Positions 14,913-24,854 of a stretch of DNA of 32,076 nucleotides are shown piece by piece; positions within the stretch are counted from its first letter, which is position 1, and every line of letters starts with the position of its first letter. Location: positions 1 to 32,076 of the forward strand of contig JAITEB010000042.1 in assembly GCA_031282245.1 (NCBI GenBank). Reading direction: 5' to 3'. This DNA comes from Oscillospiraceae bacterium (GTDB lineage Bacteria; Bacillota; Clostridia; Oscillospirales; Ruminococcaceae). The notes under the pieces are model-generated. The model was given only the letters and a program-made list of their open reading frames with translations. It did no database searches and had not been told where the DNA came from. The translations under genes were made by a program, and so were the position numbers.

Positions 14913-16121
14913 ATGAACAAAGGCGTATGCGCCCCGAAAGGCTTTAAGGCCGCCGGGGTATATTGCGGGATAAGAAAAAATAAAACTAAAAAAGATCTGG
15001 GTCTGATATACAGCGAAAGAATGTGCTCGGCCGCATGTGTATATACGCAGAACAAAGTGCAGTGCGCGCCGATCGCCGTTACGCGGGAAAATGTCGCGGA
15101 CGGGCGCGCAAGGGCGCTTATCTGCAACAGCGGCATAGCCAATGCCTGCGCCGCCGGCGGGCTTGACGCAGCTCGCGGGATGTGCCTTTACGTTGCCGAA
15201 GCTCTTGGTATTTCGGCGGCCGACGTCGTCGTTGCGTCAACCGGCGTAATCGGGCCTTCCATACCGATGGAAGCTGTCCGCAAAGGCATACCCGTTCTTG
15301 TTGAAAAGCTCAGCGCGGAGGGCGGCGAAGATTTCTCAAGCGCCATTATGACCACCGACACTTTTGCGAAACAGGTTTCCGTTTCTTTTGAGGCCGGCGG
15401 AGTGACCTGCATGATGGGCGGCACGGCAAAGGGCTCCGGCATGATTGCGCCGAATATGGCGACGATGCTTGCTTTTATTACGACTGATGCGGCGCTTGAC
15501 CCAGCTGTTCTGCAGATTGCGCTGAACGCCGCCGTTCAGTCCAGCTTTAACATGATAAGCGTCGACGGGGATACTTCCACAAACGACATGCTCACGGTTC
15601 TGGCAAACGGCGCGGCAGGGAATAAGCTTATAGAAGACGTTTCCGGAGCGGACTTCAGGAATTTTTTTAACGCCCTTGGCATAGTTTGCGCAGAGCTTTC
15701 CAAAATGCTGGCGAAGGACGGCGAGGGCGCGACTAAACTTATCGAAGTCCGAGTTTCCGGCGCGGAGAATATAAAAAGCGCGCGGATTCTCGCAAAATCC
15801 GTTGTGGATTCCAATCTTGTGAAAGCGGCGATGTTCGGCGCGGACGCGAACTGGGGGAGGGTGCTTTGCGCGCTGGGTTATTCTGGAGCGGAGTTTGACC
15901 CTTTCGGCGTAAGCGTAAGTTTTAAATCCGCGGCGGGGGAAATTCAAGTTTGCGAAGGCGGCGCGGGGATTGCTTTTGACGAGGACAAAGCGAAAAAAAT
16001 CCTGCTTGAGGACGAGGTTAAAATTCTTGTTTCGGTTGGGCGGGGAGAAGGCGCCGCCGTCGCCTGGGGCTGTGATTTAACTTATGATTATGTTAAAATA
16101 AACGGGGATTACAGGACTTGA
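14913..16121 (+). CDS. argJ: Bifunctional ornithine acetyltransferase / N-acetylglutamate synthase
   Basis: 402 residues. It transfers acetyl from N-acetylornithine to glutamate, the cyclic route, and may also use acetyl-CoA. The precursor self-cleaves before a Thr nucleophile: the motif MIAPNMATMLAFITTD places it at Thr184. The oxyanion-hole pair is probably in ASTGVIGPSIP (108-118). The C-terminal segment AMFGADANWGRVLCALGYSG is typical. SD AAGGAGC lies about 9 nt before ATG. Presence of argJ explains the absence of a separate argA or argE nearby. Whether it is bi- or monofunctional cannot be settled by sequence alone. Confidence 0.95.
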   Translation: MNKGVCAPKGFKAAGVYCGIRKNKTKKDLGLIYSERMCSAACVYTQNKVQCAPIAVTRENVADGRARALICNSGIANACAAGGLDAARGMCLYVAEALGISAADVVVASTGVIGPSIPMEAVRKGIPVLVEKLSAEGGEDFSSAIMTTDTFAKQVSVSFEAGGVTCMMGGTAKGSGMIAPNMATMLAFITTDAALDPAVLQIALNAAVQSSFNMISVDGDTSTNDMLTVLANGAAGNKLIEDVSGADFRNFFNALGIVCAELSKMLAKDGEGATKLIEVRVSGAENIKSARILAKSVVDSNLVKAAMFGADANWGRVLCALGYSGAEFDPFGVSVSFKSAAGEIQVCEGGAGIAFDEDKAKKILLEDEVKILVSVGRGEGAAVAWGCDLTYDYVKINGDYRT

Positions 16122-16169
16122 AAATTTTCACAACCGACACATATTATCAGAGCAGAGGTATATTATATC

Positions 16170-17033
16170 ATGAAATTAAGTAATATGGATAAAGCGAACG
16201 TCCTTGTTCAGGCGCTGCCGTATATTCAGGACTATGCAAACAAAATAGTCGTTATAAAATACGGCGGCAGCGCCATGGTGGACGAAGGGCTGAAGCAGGC
16301 CGTCATGAGCGATCTGGTGCTGCTGCGGCTTGTTGGGATAAAGGTGGTTCTTGTGCACGGCGGCGGTCCCGAAATCACCAAAACAATGGAAAAAATGGGG
16401 CTTGAGCCGAGATTTATCGACGGCCTGCGCTACACTGACGCGGAGACTTCCGAAGTTGTCCAGATGGTTCTTGCCGGCAAGACAAACAAAGACCTGGTTA
16501 CGCTGATTCATCAGAACAGGGGCAGGGCCATCGGCTTGTGCGGTCTTGACGGCGGGATGATTTTCGCCGAAAAAATGCGCTCCGAATCAGGCGAAGACCT
16601 GGGTTTTGTTGGTGAAATCAAAAAAGTGAGCGTCACTCCAATCATGGATGTTCTGGACAGGGGCTATATTCCGGTTATCGCGACATTGGGCGCGGACAGG
16701 AAAGGCAGCGTTTATAACATCAACGCCGACACCGCCGCCGCATATATCGCGGGGGCGCTGGGCGCGGCGAATTATATAGTGATGACTGATATCCGCGGCC
16801 TTTTGGAGGACAAAGACGATGAAAACACGCTTATTCAGACTGTGCAGGTCAGCGAGGTGCCCTATTTAATCAGTCAGGGGCTTATTTCCGGCGGTATGAT
16901 TCCCAAAGTGGACAGCTGCGTATCGGCGGTTCGGCGCGGGGTGTCGCGGGCTATTATTATCGACGGCAGGATTCCGCATTCGATTTTAATCGAAATGATG
17001 ACCGACGAGGGCATTGGCACAATGTTTTATTAA
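16170..17033 (+). CDS. argB: Acetylglutamate kinase
   Basis: 287 residues. It phosphorylates N-acetylglutamate with ATP, the committed step. Amino-acid-kinase motifs are KYGGSAM (30-36), VHGGGPEI and NINADTAAA. It carries the N-terminal helix (DKANVLVQALPYIQDYANK) known from hexameric, arginine-inhibited enzymes, so feedback inhibition by arginine is likely, by inference. SD GCAGAGGT is rather far (about 11 nt) from ATG. A 33-nt gap separates it from the next gene, so the operon probably continues. Confidence 0.95.
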   Translation: MKLSNMDKANVLVQALPYIQDYANKIVVIKYGGSAMVDEGLKQAVMSDLVLLRLVGIKVVLVHGGGPEITKTMEKMGLEPRFIDGLRYTDAETSEVVQMVLAGKTNKDLVTLIHQNRGRAIGLCGLDGGMIFAEKMRSESGEDLGFVGEIKKVSVTPIMDVLDRGYIPVIATLGADRKGSVYNINADTAAAYIAGALGAANYIVMTDIRGLLEDKDDENTLIQTVQVSEVPYLISQGLISGGMIPKVDSCVSAVRRGVSRAIIIDGRIPHSILIEMMTDEGIGTMFY

Positions 17034-17066
17034 GTTAATCCGCGTTTTTTATAGGGAGATGAAGCT

Positions 17067-17453
17067 ATGAACCTGTTCAGTCCTGACGATTTTAGCCGCG
17101 ACGTAACAAGTCAGAACGCCGGGAAATTGGCGGAATTCAGCGATTTTCTCAGCCTTGATATACGCGCCGGGACAATCATAAAAGCCGAGCCGTTTCCGAA
17201 GGCGCATAAGCCTTCTTATAGGCTGCTGATTGACTTCGGCGAAGCCGGCCGGAAAAAATCCAGCGCGCAGATTACGGAACTATACTCGCCGGAAGACTTG
17301 ACGGGCCGCCAGGTTCTTGCCGTGGTGAATTTCCCGCCGCGCCAGATTGCGGATTTTATATCGGAGGTTTTAGTCCTGGGCTTGTACACGCCGGAGGGCG
17401 TTGCGCTCATTCAGCCGGACAGACCGGTTGAAAACGGCGCAAAGCTCGGGTAA
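17067..17453 (+). CDS. CsaA-like tRNA-binding (OB-fold) protein
   Basis: 128 residues, with an N-terminal extension of about 24 residues beyond a typical CsaA of about 110. The core starts FLSLDIRAGTIIKAEPFPKAHKPSY and includes KKSSAQITELYSPEDLTGRQVLAVVNFPPRQIA and SEVLVLGL, the EMAP-II/CsaA OB-fold pattern. In B. subtilis CsaA is proposed as a secretion chaperone and the fold binds tRNA. SD AGGGAGATG precedes ATG. It lies between argB and an esterase with short gaps and probably shares their transcript. Confidence 0.88.
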   Translation: MNLFSPDDFSRDVTSQNAGKLAEFSDFLSLDIRAGTIIKAEPFPKAHKPSYRLLIDFGEAGRKKSSAQITELYSPEDLTGRQVLAVVNFPPRQIADFISEVLVLGLYTPEGVALIQPDRPVENGAKLG

Positions 17454-17489
17454 AAATAATTTTTAAAATTCTTAGGGAGGTTTAAAAAA

Positions 17490-18257
17490 ATGGCGTTTTT
17501 TATGGGAACAATTGATTCGCTTGTCATGGAGCTGAAGACACAGCTGGTCGCAATCCTTCCCGAATACCCGGACCCGGAAAAACCGCTGAAAGCGCTCTAT
17601 CTTCTGCACGGTTTGAGAGGGAACGCGCTTTCATGGGTTTCAGACACCAGCATCGAGCGCTATGTAAAAGACAGAAATTGGGCGGTAATCATGCCGGAGG
17701 TGGGCCGCAGTTTTTATCAGGACATGAAATACGGTCCGCAATATTTCACCTATGTTTCGGAGGAGCTTCCCAAAATCTGCAAGAACATGTTCGGGCTTGA
17801 TCCCTCCCGCGAAAACACTTTTGTCGCAGGGCTTTCAATGGGCGGCTACGGCGCTTTGCGGATTGGCCTGGCAAAGCCGGACAAATTCGCGGCTTTGGCC
17901 AGTCTTTCCGGCGTTACTGATATAAAAGCTATTTGCCAGATGGTCGCCGAGTCGGATTTGAAGCGTGAAAAAAACGACTTTTTGGCGGCTATAGGCAGTT
18001 TTGACGAAATCAGGCCGGAAATTGATATTTACCACTTGCTGGGAGAGGTTGAAAAGCTTGACGGTTCTCAGAGACCGAAAATCTATCTCACCTGCGGCAA
18101 ACAGGATTTTCTCTGTCCCATGAACAAGGCGTTTAACGATCGCCTGAAAAATTCTTCTGTTGATTTTCTCTATGAAGAGTTCGACGGAGATCATGTGTGG
18201 GCTTACTGGGATTTTGCGATTCAGAGGGCGCTTGATTATTTTGACAGTATTGCCTGA
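17490..18257 (+). CDS. Esterase D/FrmB-type alpha/beta hydrolase
   Basis: 255 residues of the putative esterase family (COG0627-like; S-formylglutathione hydrolase relatives). Seen are the oxyanion-hole strand LYLLHGLRGNALSW (37-50), the nucleophile elbow GLSMGG with Ser116, an acidic residue near GKQDFLCPM, and the catalytic His in FDGDHVW (about 231). There is no signal peptide. SD TTAGGGAGG is well placed. The substrate is unknown; acetyl-ester or acyl-thioester hydrolysis is typical. It is last in the arginine-led transcript, immediately before the terminator. Confidence 0.88.
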   Translation: MAFFMGTIDSLVMELKTQLVAILPEYPDPEKPLKALYLLHGLRGNALSWVSDTSIERYVKDRNWAVIMPEVGRSFYQDMKYGPQYFTYVSEELPKICKNMFGLDPSRENTFVAGLSMGGYGALRIGLAKPDKFAALASLSGVTDIKAICQMVAESDLKREKNDFLAAIGSFDEIRPEIDIYHLLGEVEKLDGSQRPKIYLTCGKQDFLCPMNKAFNDRLKNSSVDFLYEEFDGDHVWAYWDFAIQRALDYFDSIA

Positions 18258-18276
18258 CTCGCGCTTGTATTTATGC

Positions 18277-18313
18277 GCGGCCGGGCGGCGGTGTGCTGCC
18301 CGGCCGCATTTTT
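18277..18313 (+). terminator. Terminator ending the arginine-led operon
   Basis: Perfect 10-bp stem GCGGCCGGGC/GCCCGGCCGC with an 11-nt loop, followed by ATTTTT, 20 nt after the esterase stop. Confidence 0.9.
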
Positions 18314-18361
18314 CCGCCCTGTTTTTGCCAGCGGGAAATTCGTTCTTTTTGCTTATTCTTC

Positions 18362-18390
18362 TTGCATTTATTTTTAGTATGCTATAAAAT
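18362..18390 (+). promoter_or_regulatory. Sigma-A type promoter for uvrA
   Basis: TTGCAT (18362-18367), 17 nt, TAAAAT (18385-18390). I found no Bacillus-type LexA/DinR box (CGAACN4GTTCG) nearby, so SOS control is not evident. Confidence 0.6.
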
Positions 18391-18437
18391 AGCTTGGTGT
18401 GAATAAAAAGATATAAAAAGTGAAAGGCGGTTTTTCT

Positions 18438-21293
18438 GTGGCTCTTGACAAGATTATTATCCACGGGGCAAAAGAACATAACTTGAAAAATATTGACCTG
18501 GAAATCCCCCGCGACAAACTTGTCGTTTTCACGGGGCTTTCCGGCTCCGGCAAAAGCTCCCTTGCTTTTGACACGATTTATGCCGACGGCCAGCGCCGCT
18601 ACATGGAAAGCCTTTCTTCTTACGCGAGGATGTTTCTCGGCCAGATGGAAAAACCCGACGTCGAGTCGATCGAAGGGCTTTCCCCGGCAATCTCAATAGA
18701 CCAGAAGACGACCAACAAAAATCCGCGCTCCACCGTTGGGACTGTAACGGAAATCTATGATTATCTGCGCCTGCTTTACGCAAGAATAGGCGTTCCTCAC
18801 TGCCCAATCTGCGGGCGGGAAATCTCCCAGCAAACTGTGGATCAAATGGTCGACCGCGTTATGCAGCTTGAGCCAGGGGCAAAGATTCAGGTTATGGCTC
18901 CGATTGTGCGCGGGCGCAAAGGCACGCAGAAAAAAGAACTGGAAGCGGCCCAGCGCTCGGGCTTTGTGCGCGTCCGCGCGGACGGCAGTATTTACGACCT
19001 TTCAGAAGAAATTCCGCTGGACAAGAACAAAAAGCACTATGTCGAGATAATAGTGGACAGGCTCTCTGTAAAAGAAGATATAAAGTCCCGGCTGGCCGAT
19101 TCTCTTGAGACGGCGCTGTCTATGGCGAACGGCCTCGCCCTTGTAAGCGTGAACGAGGGCGAGGAAATGCTGTTTTCGCAGAATTATTCCTGCCCCGACC
19201 ATGATATAAGCATTGACGAATTAAACCCGCGGATGTTTTCGTTTAACAACCCGCTGGGCGCGTGCGAAAAGTGCACGGGTCTCGGGGTTTTCATGAAGGT
19301 GGACGAGAACTTGATTATCCCCAACAAAAGCCTTTCTATAAGAGAGGGCGCGATTCACGCTTCCGGCTGGTATTTTGGGCACTCGGACACACCCACTATC
19401 GCCTCTATGTATTATGAAGGTCTGGCCGGCCACTATGGTTTCACGCTGGACGACAAAATAAAAGACATGCCCCGGGAAACACTGGACAAAATTCTCTATG
19501 GCACCGGAGAGGAAAAAATAAAGCTGACGCGCGTCAGCGAATATGGCTCCGGCTTTTATAACACAGCTTTCGAGGGTCTTGTAAATAATCTGGAGCGCCG
19601 CTTTGCCCAGACGCAGAGCAACTGGATGAAAGAAGAGCTGCAATCGCTGATGAGCGCGGTCGAATGCCCGGAATGCCGCGGCAAAAAGCTTAAGCCTGTA
19701 TATCTGGCCGTGACTGTCGGCGGAATAAACATCAGCGATTTTACAAACATGTCGGTGACATCCGCGCTGGAGTTTCTGCAAAACGTCCGGCTAAGCGAGC
19801 GCCAGCGGATTATCGCCGCCGAAATCCTGAAAGAAATCAAAAGCCGCCTGAATTTTCTGGCAAGCGTCGGGCTGGAATATCTGACGCTTGCCAGAAACGC
19901 AAGCACGCTTTCCGGCGGCGAAAGCCAGCGCATACGCCTTGCCACACAGATCGGTTCTTCGCTCACCGGCGTTCTCTACGTGCTGGACGAGCCGAGCATC
20001 GGCCTTCACCAGCGCGACAACGGCAAGCTTATCGCGACTTTAAAAAAACTGCGCGATTTGGGGAACACTCTTATAGTAGTCGAGCACGACGAGGACACCA
20101 TGTACGCCTCTGATTATATAGTCGATATAGGCCCGGCGGCGGGAATTCACGGCGGCAAAGTGGTTTTTTCCGGGACTGTAGAGGAAATCAAAAACTGCGA
20201 AAACTCCCTGACAGGGCAGTATCTCAGCGGCAGGAAAAAGATCGGGCTGCCCGCCGCGCGCAGGAAAGGCAGCGGGAATTTTCTCACCGTTATCGGGGCG
20301 GCGCAAAACAATCTAAAATATATAGACGTCGCGTTTCCGCTGGGAACTTTTATCGCTGTGACGGGCGTTTCCGGCTCCGGCAAAAGCTCGCTTGTGAACG
20401 AGATAATTTACAAAAAGCTCGCCGCCGATTTAAACCGCGCCAAAACCCGCGCGGGGCTTCACCGCGACATTCTCGGCGAAGAATATCTGGATAAAGTGAT
20501 TGATATTAACCAAAGCCCCATAGGGCGCACCCCGCGCTCCAATCCCGCGACTTATACCGGCGTTTTCACGGATATACGCGATGTCTTTGCTCAGACGCAG
20601 GACGCGAAAATCCGGGGCTTCGGCGTCGGGCGTTTTTCGTTCAACGTGAAGGGCGGCCGCTGCGAAGCCTGCGAGGGCGACGGCATTATCAAAATAGAAA
20701 TGCACTTTTTGTCGGATGTTTATGTCCCCTGCGAGGTCTGTAAAGGCAGGCGCTATAACCGTGAGACGCTTTCGGTCAAATACCGCGAAAAAAATATATA
20801 CGAAGTTCTGGAAATGACTGTCGAAGAGGGCCTGGAATTTTTTAAAAACCACCCGAAAATAAAGCGCAAGCTTCAGACGCTTTATAACGTCGGTTTGGGG
20901 TATATCAAACTGGGCCAGCCCGCAACTACTCTGTCGGGCGGCGAAGCGCAGCGCGTCAAGCTTGCGGCCGAGCTTTCCAAGCGCTCCACGGGCAAAACGC
21001 TTTATATTCTGGACGAGCCGACGACGGGGCTTCACACGGCGGACGTGCACCAATTGATAAAAGTTTTGCAGGAACTTGTCGAAGGCGGCAACACTGTTAT
21101 AGTGATTGAGCACAATATGGATATAATAAAAACGGCGGATTATATTATCGACCTTGGTCCCGAGGGCGGAGACCGCGGCGGCCGGCTGCTCTGCTGCGGA
21201 ACGCCGGAAGAAGTTGCCGGAAACCCGGTTTCTTATACAGGGCAGTATCTTAAGAAATATTTGGCAAATTCAAATAAGCCAAAAAAATTGTAA
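18438..21293 (+). CDS. uvrA: Excinuclease ABC subunit A
   Basis: 951 residues. UvrA is the damage-recognition ATPase of nucleotide excision repair, acting as a dimer that loads UvrB. I chose GTG at 18438 (SD AAAGGCGG, 7 nt); an in-frame GTG six codons upstream overlaps that SD. Seen are Walker A GLSGSGKS (33-40), [27 protein letters not shown], a second Walker [10 protein letters not shown] near 640, a zinc module CEACEGDG...CEVCKGRR, and [15 protein letters not shown] with [11 protein letters not shown]. In the first zinc module the CPxC position reads CPDH, giving His as a ligand, which I recall from other Clostridia. No uvrB or uvrC lies in the window. Confidence 0.97.
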   Translation: MALDKIIIHGAKEHNLKNIDLEIPRDKLVVFTGLSGSGKSSLAFDTIYADGQRRYMESLSSYARMFLGQMEKPDVESIEGLSPAISIDQKTTNKNPRSTVGTVTEIYDYLRLLYARIGVPHCPICGREISQQTVDQMVDRVMQLEPGAKIQVMAPIVRGRKGTQKKELEAAQRSGFVRVRADGSIYDLSEEIPLDKNKKHYVEIIVDRLSVKEDIKSRLADSLETALSMANGLALVSVNEGEEMLFSQNYSCPDHDISIDELNPRMFSFNNPLGACEKCTGLGVFMKVDENLIIPNKSLSIREGAIHASGWYFGHSDTPTIASMYYEGLAGHYGFTLDDKIKDMPRETLDKILYGTGEEKIKLTRVSEYGSGFYNTAFEGLVNNLERRFAQTQSNWMKEELQSLMSAVECPECRGKKLKPVYLAVTVGGINISDFTNMSVTSALEFLQNVRLSERQRIIAAEILKEIKSRLNFLASVGLEYLTLARNASTLSGGESQRIRLATQIGSSLTGVLYVLDEPSIGLHQRDNGKLIATLKKLRDLGNTLIVVEHDEDTMYASDYIVDIGPAAGIHGGKVVFSGTVEEIKNCENSLTGQYLSGRKKIGLPAARRKGSGNFLTVIGAAQNNLKYIDVAFPLGTFIAVTGVSGSGKSSLVNEIIYKKLAADLNRAKTRAGLHRDILGEEYLDKVIDINQSPIGRTPRSNPATYTGVFTDIRDVFAQTQDAKIRGFGVGRFSFNVKGGRCEACEGDGIIKIEMHFLSDVYVPCEVCKGRRYNRETLSVKYREKNIYEVLEMTVEEGLEFFKNHPKIKRKLQTLYNVGLGYIKLGQPATTLSGGEAQRVKLAAELSKRSTGKTLYILDEPTTGLHTADVHQLIKVLQELVEGGNTVIVIEHNMDIIKTADYIIDLGPEGGDRGGRLLCCGTPEEVAGNPVSYTGQYLKKYLANSNKPKKL

Positions 21294-21316
21294 TTTTTAT
21301 TTTTATGTGCTATATT
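21288..21316 (+). promoter_or_regulatory. Promoter for rubredoxin overlapping the uvrA stop
   Basis: TTGTAA (21288-21293, including the uvrA stop), 17 nt, TATATT (21311-21316). Confidence 0.5.
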
Positions 21317-21360
21317 AAATCTGGATTATGCGCATTACTGGCAAGGAGGCTTGGATTAAC

Positions 21361-21516
21361 GTGAAGTATATCTGCACTGTCTGCGGCTGGGAATACGACG
21401 AGGCCGAGGGCTATGAAGACGGCGGGATTGCGCCGGGAACCAAATGGGAAGACATACCGGAAGATTTTGTCTGCCCCGTCTGCGGCGTTGAAAAAGACAT
21501 GTTCGATCAGAATTAA
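21361..21516 (+). CDS. Rubredoxin
   Basis: 51 residues, the normal length. A single iron is bound by four Cys, C5 and C8 in CTVCGW and C38 and C41 in CPVCG, with the conserved core aromatics (Y3, W10, Y12, W29, F36). Rubredoxins carry electrons for oxygen and peroxide detoxification enzymes in anaerobes. GTG at 21361 is the start, with AAGGAGG about 11 nt upstream; an in-frame ATG at 21328 would add 11 residues not found in rubredoxins. Monocistronic, ending at a strong terminator. Confidence 0.95.
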   Translation: MKYICTVCGWEYDEAEGYEDGGIAPGTKWEDIPEDFVCPVCGVEKDMFDQN

Positions 21517-21529
21517 AAACCGCGCGTGT

Positions 21530-21563
21530 AAACAAATCCCCCTGTCGTAAGGGGGATTTGTTT
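21530..21563. terminator. Bidirectional terminator between rubredoxin and glgB
   Basis: Perfect 13-bp stem AAACAAATCCCCC/GGGGGATTTGTTT with an 8-nt loop. It serves both converging genes. Confidence 0.9.
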
Positions 21564-21580
21564 CTTTGCTTTTTATTTTT

Positions 21581-23587
21581 TTATACTGTTTGAGCGTCAG
21601 ACGCGCCAAGGGCGGCGCGATCTATAAATTCTTCTTCGCTGTCTTTTTTGGCGCGCCTTCTGGAGGAGACTATTTTTTTGACGGGCGCTTTCGGCACTTT
21701 AAGATAAATCGCCGAAAGCGGCGGTATGTTGACAAGAATGCTCTGGGGCAGGTTGTGCATTTCTGTTTCTTCGGTCCTGTACTCTTTGTCTTGGAATTCG
21801 TCCCTGCCGCCGAACCGGGCGCCGTCGCTGTTAAACAGGACTTTATATTTGCCCTTAAGCGGAACGCCTATCCTGTAGGCCGGGCGGGAAACCGGCGTAA
21901 AATTACAGATTGCTATCATCCTGTCGTTGTCGTCGGCCATTCTCATAAACACGACGATGCTCTGCATGTAGTCGTCGCTGGCTATCCATGAAAATCCGTC
22001 CCAGTTGTCGTCGCACTTCCAGAGCGCGGCGGTATTTTTATAAAACAGGTTCAGCTCCCGGACATAACCCTTAAGCCGGCTATGCTTTTCGTCGGCCAGC
22101 AGATTCCAGTCAAGCCCGCGCTGATAGTCCCATTCCATATATTGCCCGAATTCCTGTCCCATAAAGAGCAGCTTTTTGCCGGGGTGAGCCATCATATAGG
22201 CCAAAAACAGGCGCATGCTTGCGAATTTTTCCTCGTCGCTTCCGGGCATCTTGTTGATCAGGGAACCTTTGCCGTAGACAACCTCGTCATGGGAAATCGG
22301 CAGGATAAAATTCTCTGAGAAAGCGTAAAAAAACGAAAACGTAATTTTGTCGTGATTAAATTTCCTGTATATCGGGTCAAGTTTCATATAGTGAAGCATG
22401 TCGTTCATCCAGCCCATGTTCCACTTGAAGTTAAACCCCAGACCTCCGGCTTCGGTGGGCTTTGTCACCAGCGGCCATGCGGTCGATTCTTCGGCCACCA
22501 TCATAATGCCTTTAAAGCTGGAAAACATCTCGTAATTGAGGCGCTTAAGGAACTCGACGGCCTCCAGGTTTTCGCGCCCGCCGTACTGATTGGGTCTCCA
22601 TTCGCCGTTTCCGCGGTCATAGTCCAGGTAAAGCATGGCCGCCACAGCGTCAACCCTTATGCCGTCTATGTGATACTTGTCAAACCAGTAAGCCGCGCTG
22701 GAAATCAAAAAGCAGACGACTTCGTTCCTGCCGTAATCAAAAACGCGCGTCCCCCATCCCTTGTGTTCCATTTTGAGGGGGTCGGCATATTCGTAGCAAT
22801 ACCCGCCGTCAAACTCCACAAGACCGTTGCTGTCTTTTGGAAAATGAGCGGGCACCCAGTCCAGAATCACGCCGATTCCGGCCTGATGGCAGGCGTCCAC
22901 AAAAGCCATAAAATCCTTGGGCGCGCCATAGCGGGAAGTCGGCGCGAAGTAACCCGTCACCTGATAGCCCCAGGAGGCGTCAAGCGGGTATTCCGTGACT
23001 GGCATAAGCTCTATATGCGTATAACCCATATCTTTCACATAGGGGATAATTTTTTCGGCAAGCATTTTATAAGGCAGAAAATTGCCGTCCTCAAAGCGCA
23101 TAAACGAAGCCAGATTAAGCTCATATATGTTCATGGGGCTTCTGTACTGAATCGTTTCGGCGCGCCTGGCCAGATACTCGCCGTCCTGCCACTGATAGCC
23201 CTCTATGTCATATGTTTTGGAAACGTTATCAGGCCGCGTGCCCATATGAAAGCTGTAAGGGTCGCTTTTGTGTAACGCATAGCCTTTTGTCGATTCAATG
23301 CAGTACTTGTATGTCGTAAAATCTTCCAGATCAGGAATGAACGTCTCCCAAACGGGGTAGCCCTCAAGATTGTGCATGACATTTGCCTCGGGGTTCCAGC
23401 CGTTAAAATCCCCGACAAGCGAAACAGAGGCGGCGTGCGGCGCCCAAAGCCGGAATCTGTAGCCCTCCCGGCCGTCTATGCTCAGCTTGTGCGCCCCGAA
23501 ATACTTATAAGCTCTGAAATTATTCCCGCTCAAAAAGTCCTTGAGCGGTTGGGCTTCATCTTCTCGGACGATTCTTGTTAAAGCCAT
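21581..23587 (-). CDS. glgB: 1,4-alpha-glucan branching enzyme
   Basis: 668 residues, GH13. It introduces alpha-1,6 branches into glycogen. An N-terminal CBM48 module (about 40-125, with FRLWAPHAASVSLVGDFNGW) precedes the barrel. Catalytic residues are nucleophile D313 in GIRVDAV, acid/base E366 in MVAEES and D434 in ISHDEV. The substrate loop reads YELNLASF where many branching enzymes have YExHxGSW. A basic/acidic C-terminal tail of about 35 residues (KKIVSSRRRAKKDSEEEF) extends past the usual end. SD GGAGG lies before ATG. No other glycogen genes are adjacent. Confidence 0.94.
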   Translation of the reverse strand: MALTRIVREDEAQPLKDFLSGNNFRAYKYFGAHKLSIDGREGYRFRLWAPHAASVSLVGDFNGWNPEANVMHNLEGYPVWETFIPDLEDFTTYKYCIESTKGYALHKSDPYSFHMGTRPDNVSKTYDIEGYQWQDGEYLARRAETIQYRSPMNIYELNLASFMRFEDGNFLPYKMLAEKIIPYVKDMGYTHIELMPVTEYPLDASWGYQVTGYFAPTSRYGAPKDFMAFVDACHQAGIGVILDWVPAHFPKDSNGLVEFDGGYCYEYADPLKMEHKGWGTRVFDYGRNEVVCFLISSAAYWFDKYHIDGIRVDAVAAMLYLDYDRGNGEWRPNQYGGRENLEAVEFLKRLNYEMFSSFKGIMMVAEESTAWPLVTKPTEAGGLGFNFKWNMGWMNDMLHYMKLDPIYRKFNHDKITFSFFYAFSENFILPISHDEVVYGKGSLINKMPGSDEEKFASMRLFLAYMMAHPGKKLLFMGQEFGQYMEWDYQRGLDWNLLADEKHSRLKGYVRELNLFYKNTAALWKCDDNWDGFSWIASDDYMQSIVVFMRMADDNDRMIAICNFTPVSRPAYRIGVPLKGKYKVLFNSDGARFGGRDEFQDKEYRTEETEMHNLPQSILVNIPPLSAIYLKVPKAPVKKIVSSRRRAKKDSEEEFIDRAALGASDAQTV

Positions 23588-23650
23588 TGTCTCAATCCTC
23601 CCGTTAGATTTAAGCAGCAGTACGGATCACCTGTTGAAATTCTGCGTATA

Positions 23651-23673
23651 ACGGGCGGCGGGTTGCCGCCCGT
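23651..23673. other. GC hairpin in the glgB leader
   Basis: Nine-bp perfect stem ACGGGCGGC/GCCGCCCGT with a 5-nt loop in the 5' leader of glgB, between its promoter and SD. There is no T-tract after it on the minus strand, so it is an mRNA leader structure rather than a clear terminator. Confidence 0.55.
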
Positions 23674-23689
23674 TATTCCTGCTGTTTCT

Positions 23690-23718
23690 ATAATAACAGC
23701 AAAAACGCTTTTTTTCAA
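23690..23718 (-). promoter_or_regulatory. Sigma-A type promoter for glgB
   Basis: Minus strand: TTGAAA (23713-23718), 17 nt, TATTAT (23690-23695). The leader is about 95 nt. Confidence 0.5.
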
Positions 23719-23775
23719 TAGGCTTGCGGTCAAAATTAGCAAAAGCCCTATAATTTCCGAGTTTATTGCCATCGC

Positions 23776-23804
23776 AAAAATGGGGCGGGCCCAGGGGCCG
23801 CCCC
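23776..23804 (-). terminator. Terminator of the Opp/Dpp-type operon
   Basis: Minus strand stem GGGGCGG/CCGCCCC with a 9-nt loop followed by ATTTTT, 12 nt after the last gene's stop. Confidence 0.85.
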
Positions 23805-23816
23805 TGATTGAATTAT

Positions 23817-24854
23817 TTAGTTTTCTTTGATTTTGTCTGAAAACAAATGGCAGACGCAGTAATGCCCCTTGTCCCCGGAGTTATAAACGGGCGGTTCTTC
23901 CCGTGAGCAAATCGGCATGGCGTTTGGACAGCGCGTGTGGAACTTGCAGCCCTTCGGCGGATTTGCCGGCGAAGGCAGGGAACCGGTCAGAATAGTCCTT
24001 TTTGTTTTCACATCAGGGTCAGGCAGGGGTATAGCGGAGAAAAGCGCCTTTGTATACGGGTGCAGGGGGTTCGCAAAAATATCTCCTGTTTTGCCGTATT
24101 CGACAATATTCCCCAAGTACATAACGGCCACGGCGTCCGAAATATGCTCGACTACACTTAAATCATGAGAGATAAACAGATAGGTCAGTCTGCGGCTTTC
24201 CTGCAAATCCATCAGCAGATTGATTATCTGCGCCTGAATAGAAACGTCCAGCGCGGAGACGGGCTCGTCGCAGACGATAAAGTCCGGGTTGAGCGCAACC
24301 GCCCGCGCAATGCAGATTCTCTGCCGCTGACCGCCGGAAAACTCGTGCGGATAGCGCTGCTTATAATAGCTTTGCAGCCCGCAGTCGTCCATCACTTTGC
24401 CGAGATAGTCCTCGTACTGCTCAGGCGGGACAATGTGGTGCTCTTTGACGGCTTCCCCGATAATTTCCCCGACGGGAAGCCTTGGCGAAAGGCTGGAATA
24501 CGGGTCCTGGAAAATAATCTGCATTTTGGGGCGCATTGAGCGTAGCTTTTTGTTGTCATAGGCGTAAACTTCCTCGCCGTTGAAAAGAACCTCGCCGCTG
24601 GTTTTGCGCGTCAGTTTGAGCAGTGTCCTGCCGACGGTAGACTTGCCGCAGCCGGATTCCCCGACCAGAGCAAGCGTGGTGCCGCGCTCTATCTTGAAGC
24701 TGATTCCGTCAACCGCCCTCACATAGCCGACAATTTTTTGCGTCAGCCCCGACTTAATCGGGTAGTGCATTTTCAAATCCCGGACTTCCAGGACATAATC
24801 CCCGCCGTCGCTTTCTAATATATCCGCAGCCGTATTGTCAGTTCTGGCAATCAC
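23817..24854 (-). CDS. Oligopeptide/dipeptide ABC transporter ATPase (OppF/DppF type)
   Basis: 345 residues. Walker [10 protein letters not shown]-loop [11 protein letters not shown], signature SGGQRQRI and Walker [13 protein letters not shown] are intact. The C-terminal oligo_HPY region has [16 protein letters not shown], the Cys-rich motif seen in Opp/Dpp ATPases. It starts with GTG, overlapping the stop of the upstream ATPase (GTGA, 24851-24854), so translation is coupled. It is last of five genes and pairs with the OppD-type ATPase to energise the two permeases. Confidence 0.92.
   Translation of the reverse strand: MIARTDNTAADILESDGGDYVLEVRDLKMHYPIKSGLTQKIVGYVRAVDGISFKIERGTTLALVGESGCGKSTVGRTLLKLTRKTSGEVLFNGEEVYAYDNKKLRSMRPKMQIIFQDPYSSLSPRLPVGEIIGEAVKEHHIVPPEQYEDYLGKVMDDCGLQSYYKQRYPHEFSGGQRQRICIARAVALNPDFIVCDEPVSALDVSIQAQIINLLMDLQESRRLTYLFISHDLSVVEHISDAVAVMYLGNIVEYGKTGDIFANPLHPYTKALFSAIPLPDPDVKTKRTILTGSLPSPANPPKGCKFHTRCPNAMPICSREEPPVYNSGDKGHYCVCHLFSDKIKEN

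Noticed and set aside
18314-18437. LexA/SOS box upstream of uvrA
   Set aside because: No CGAACN4GTTCG-like match found by eye.
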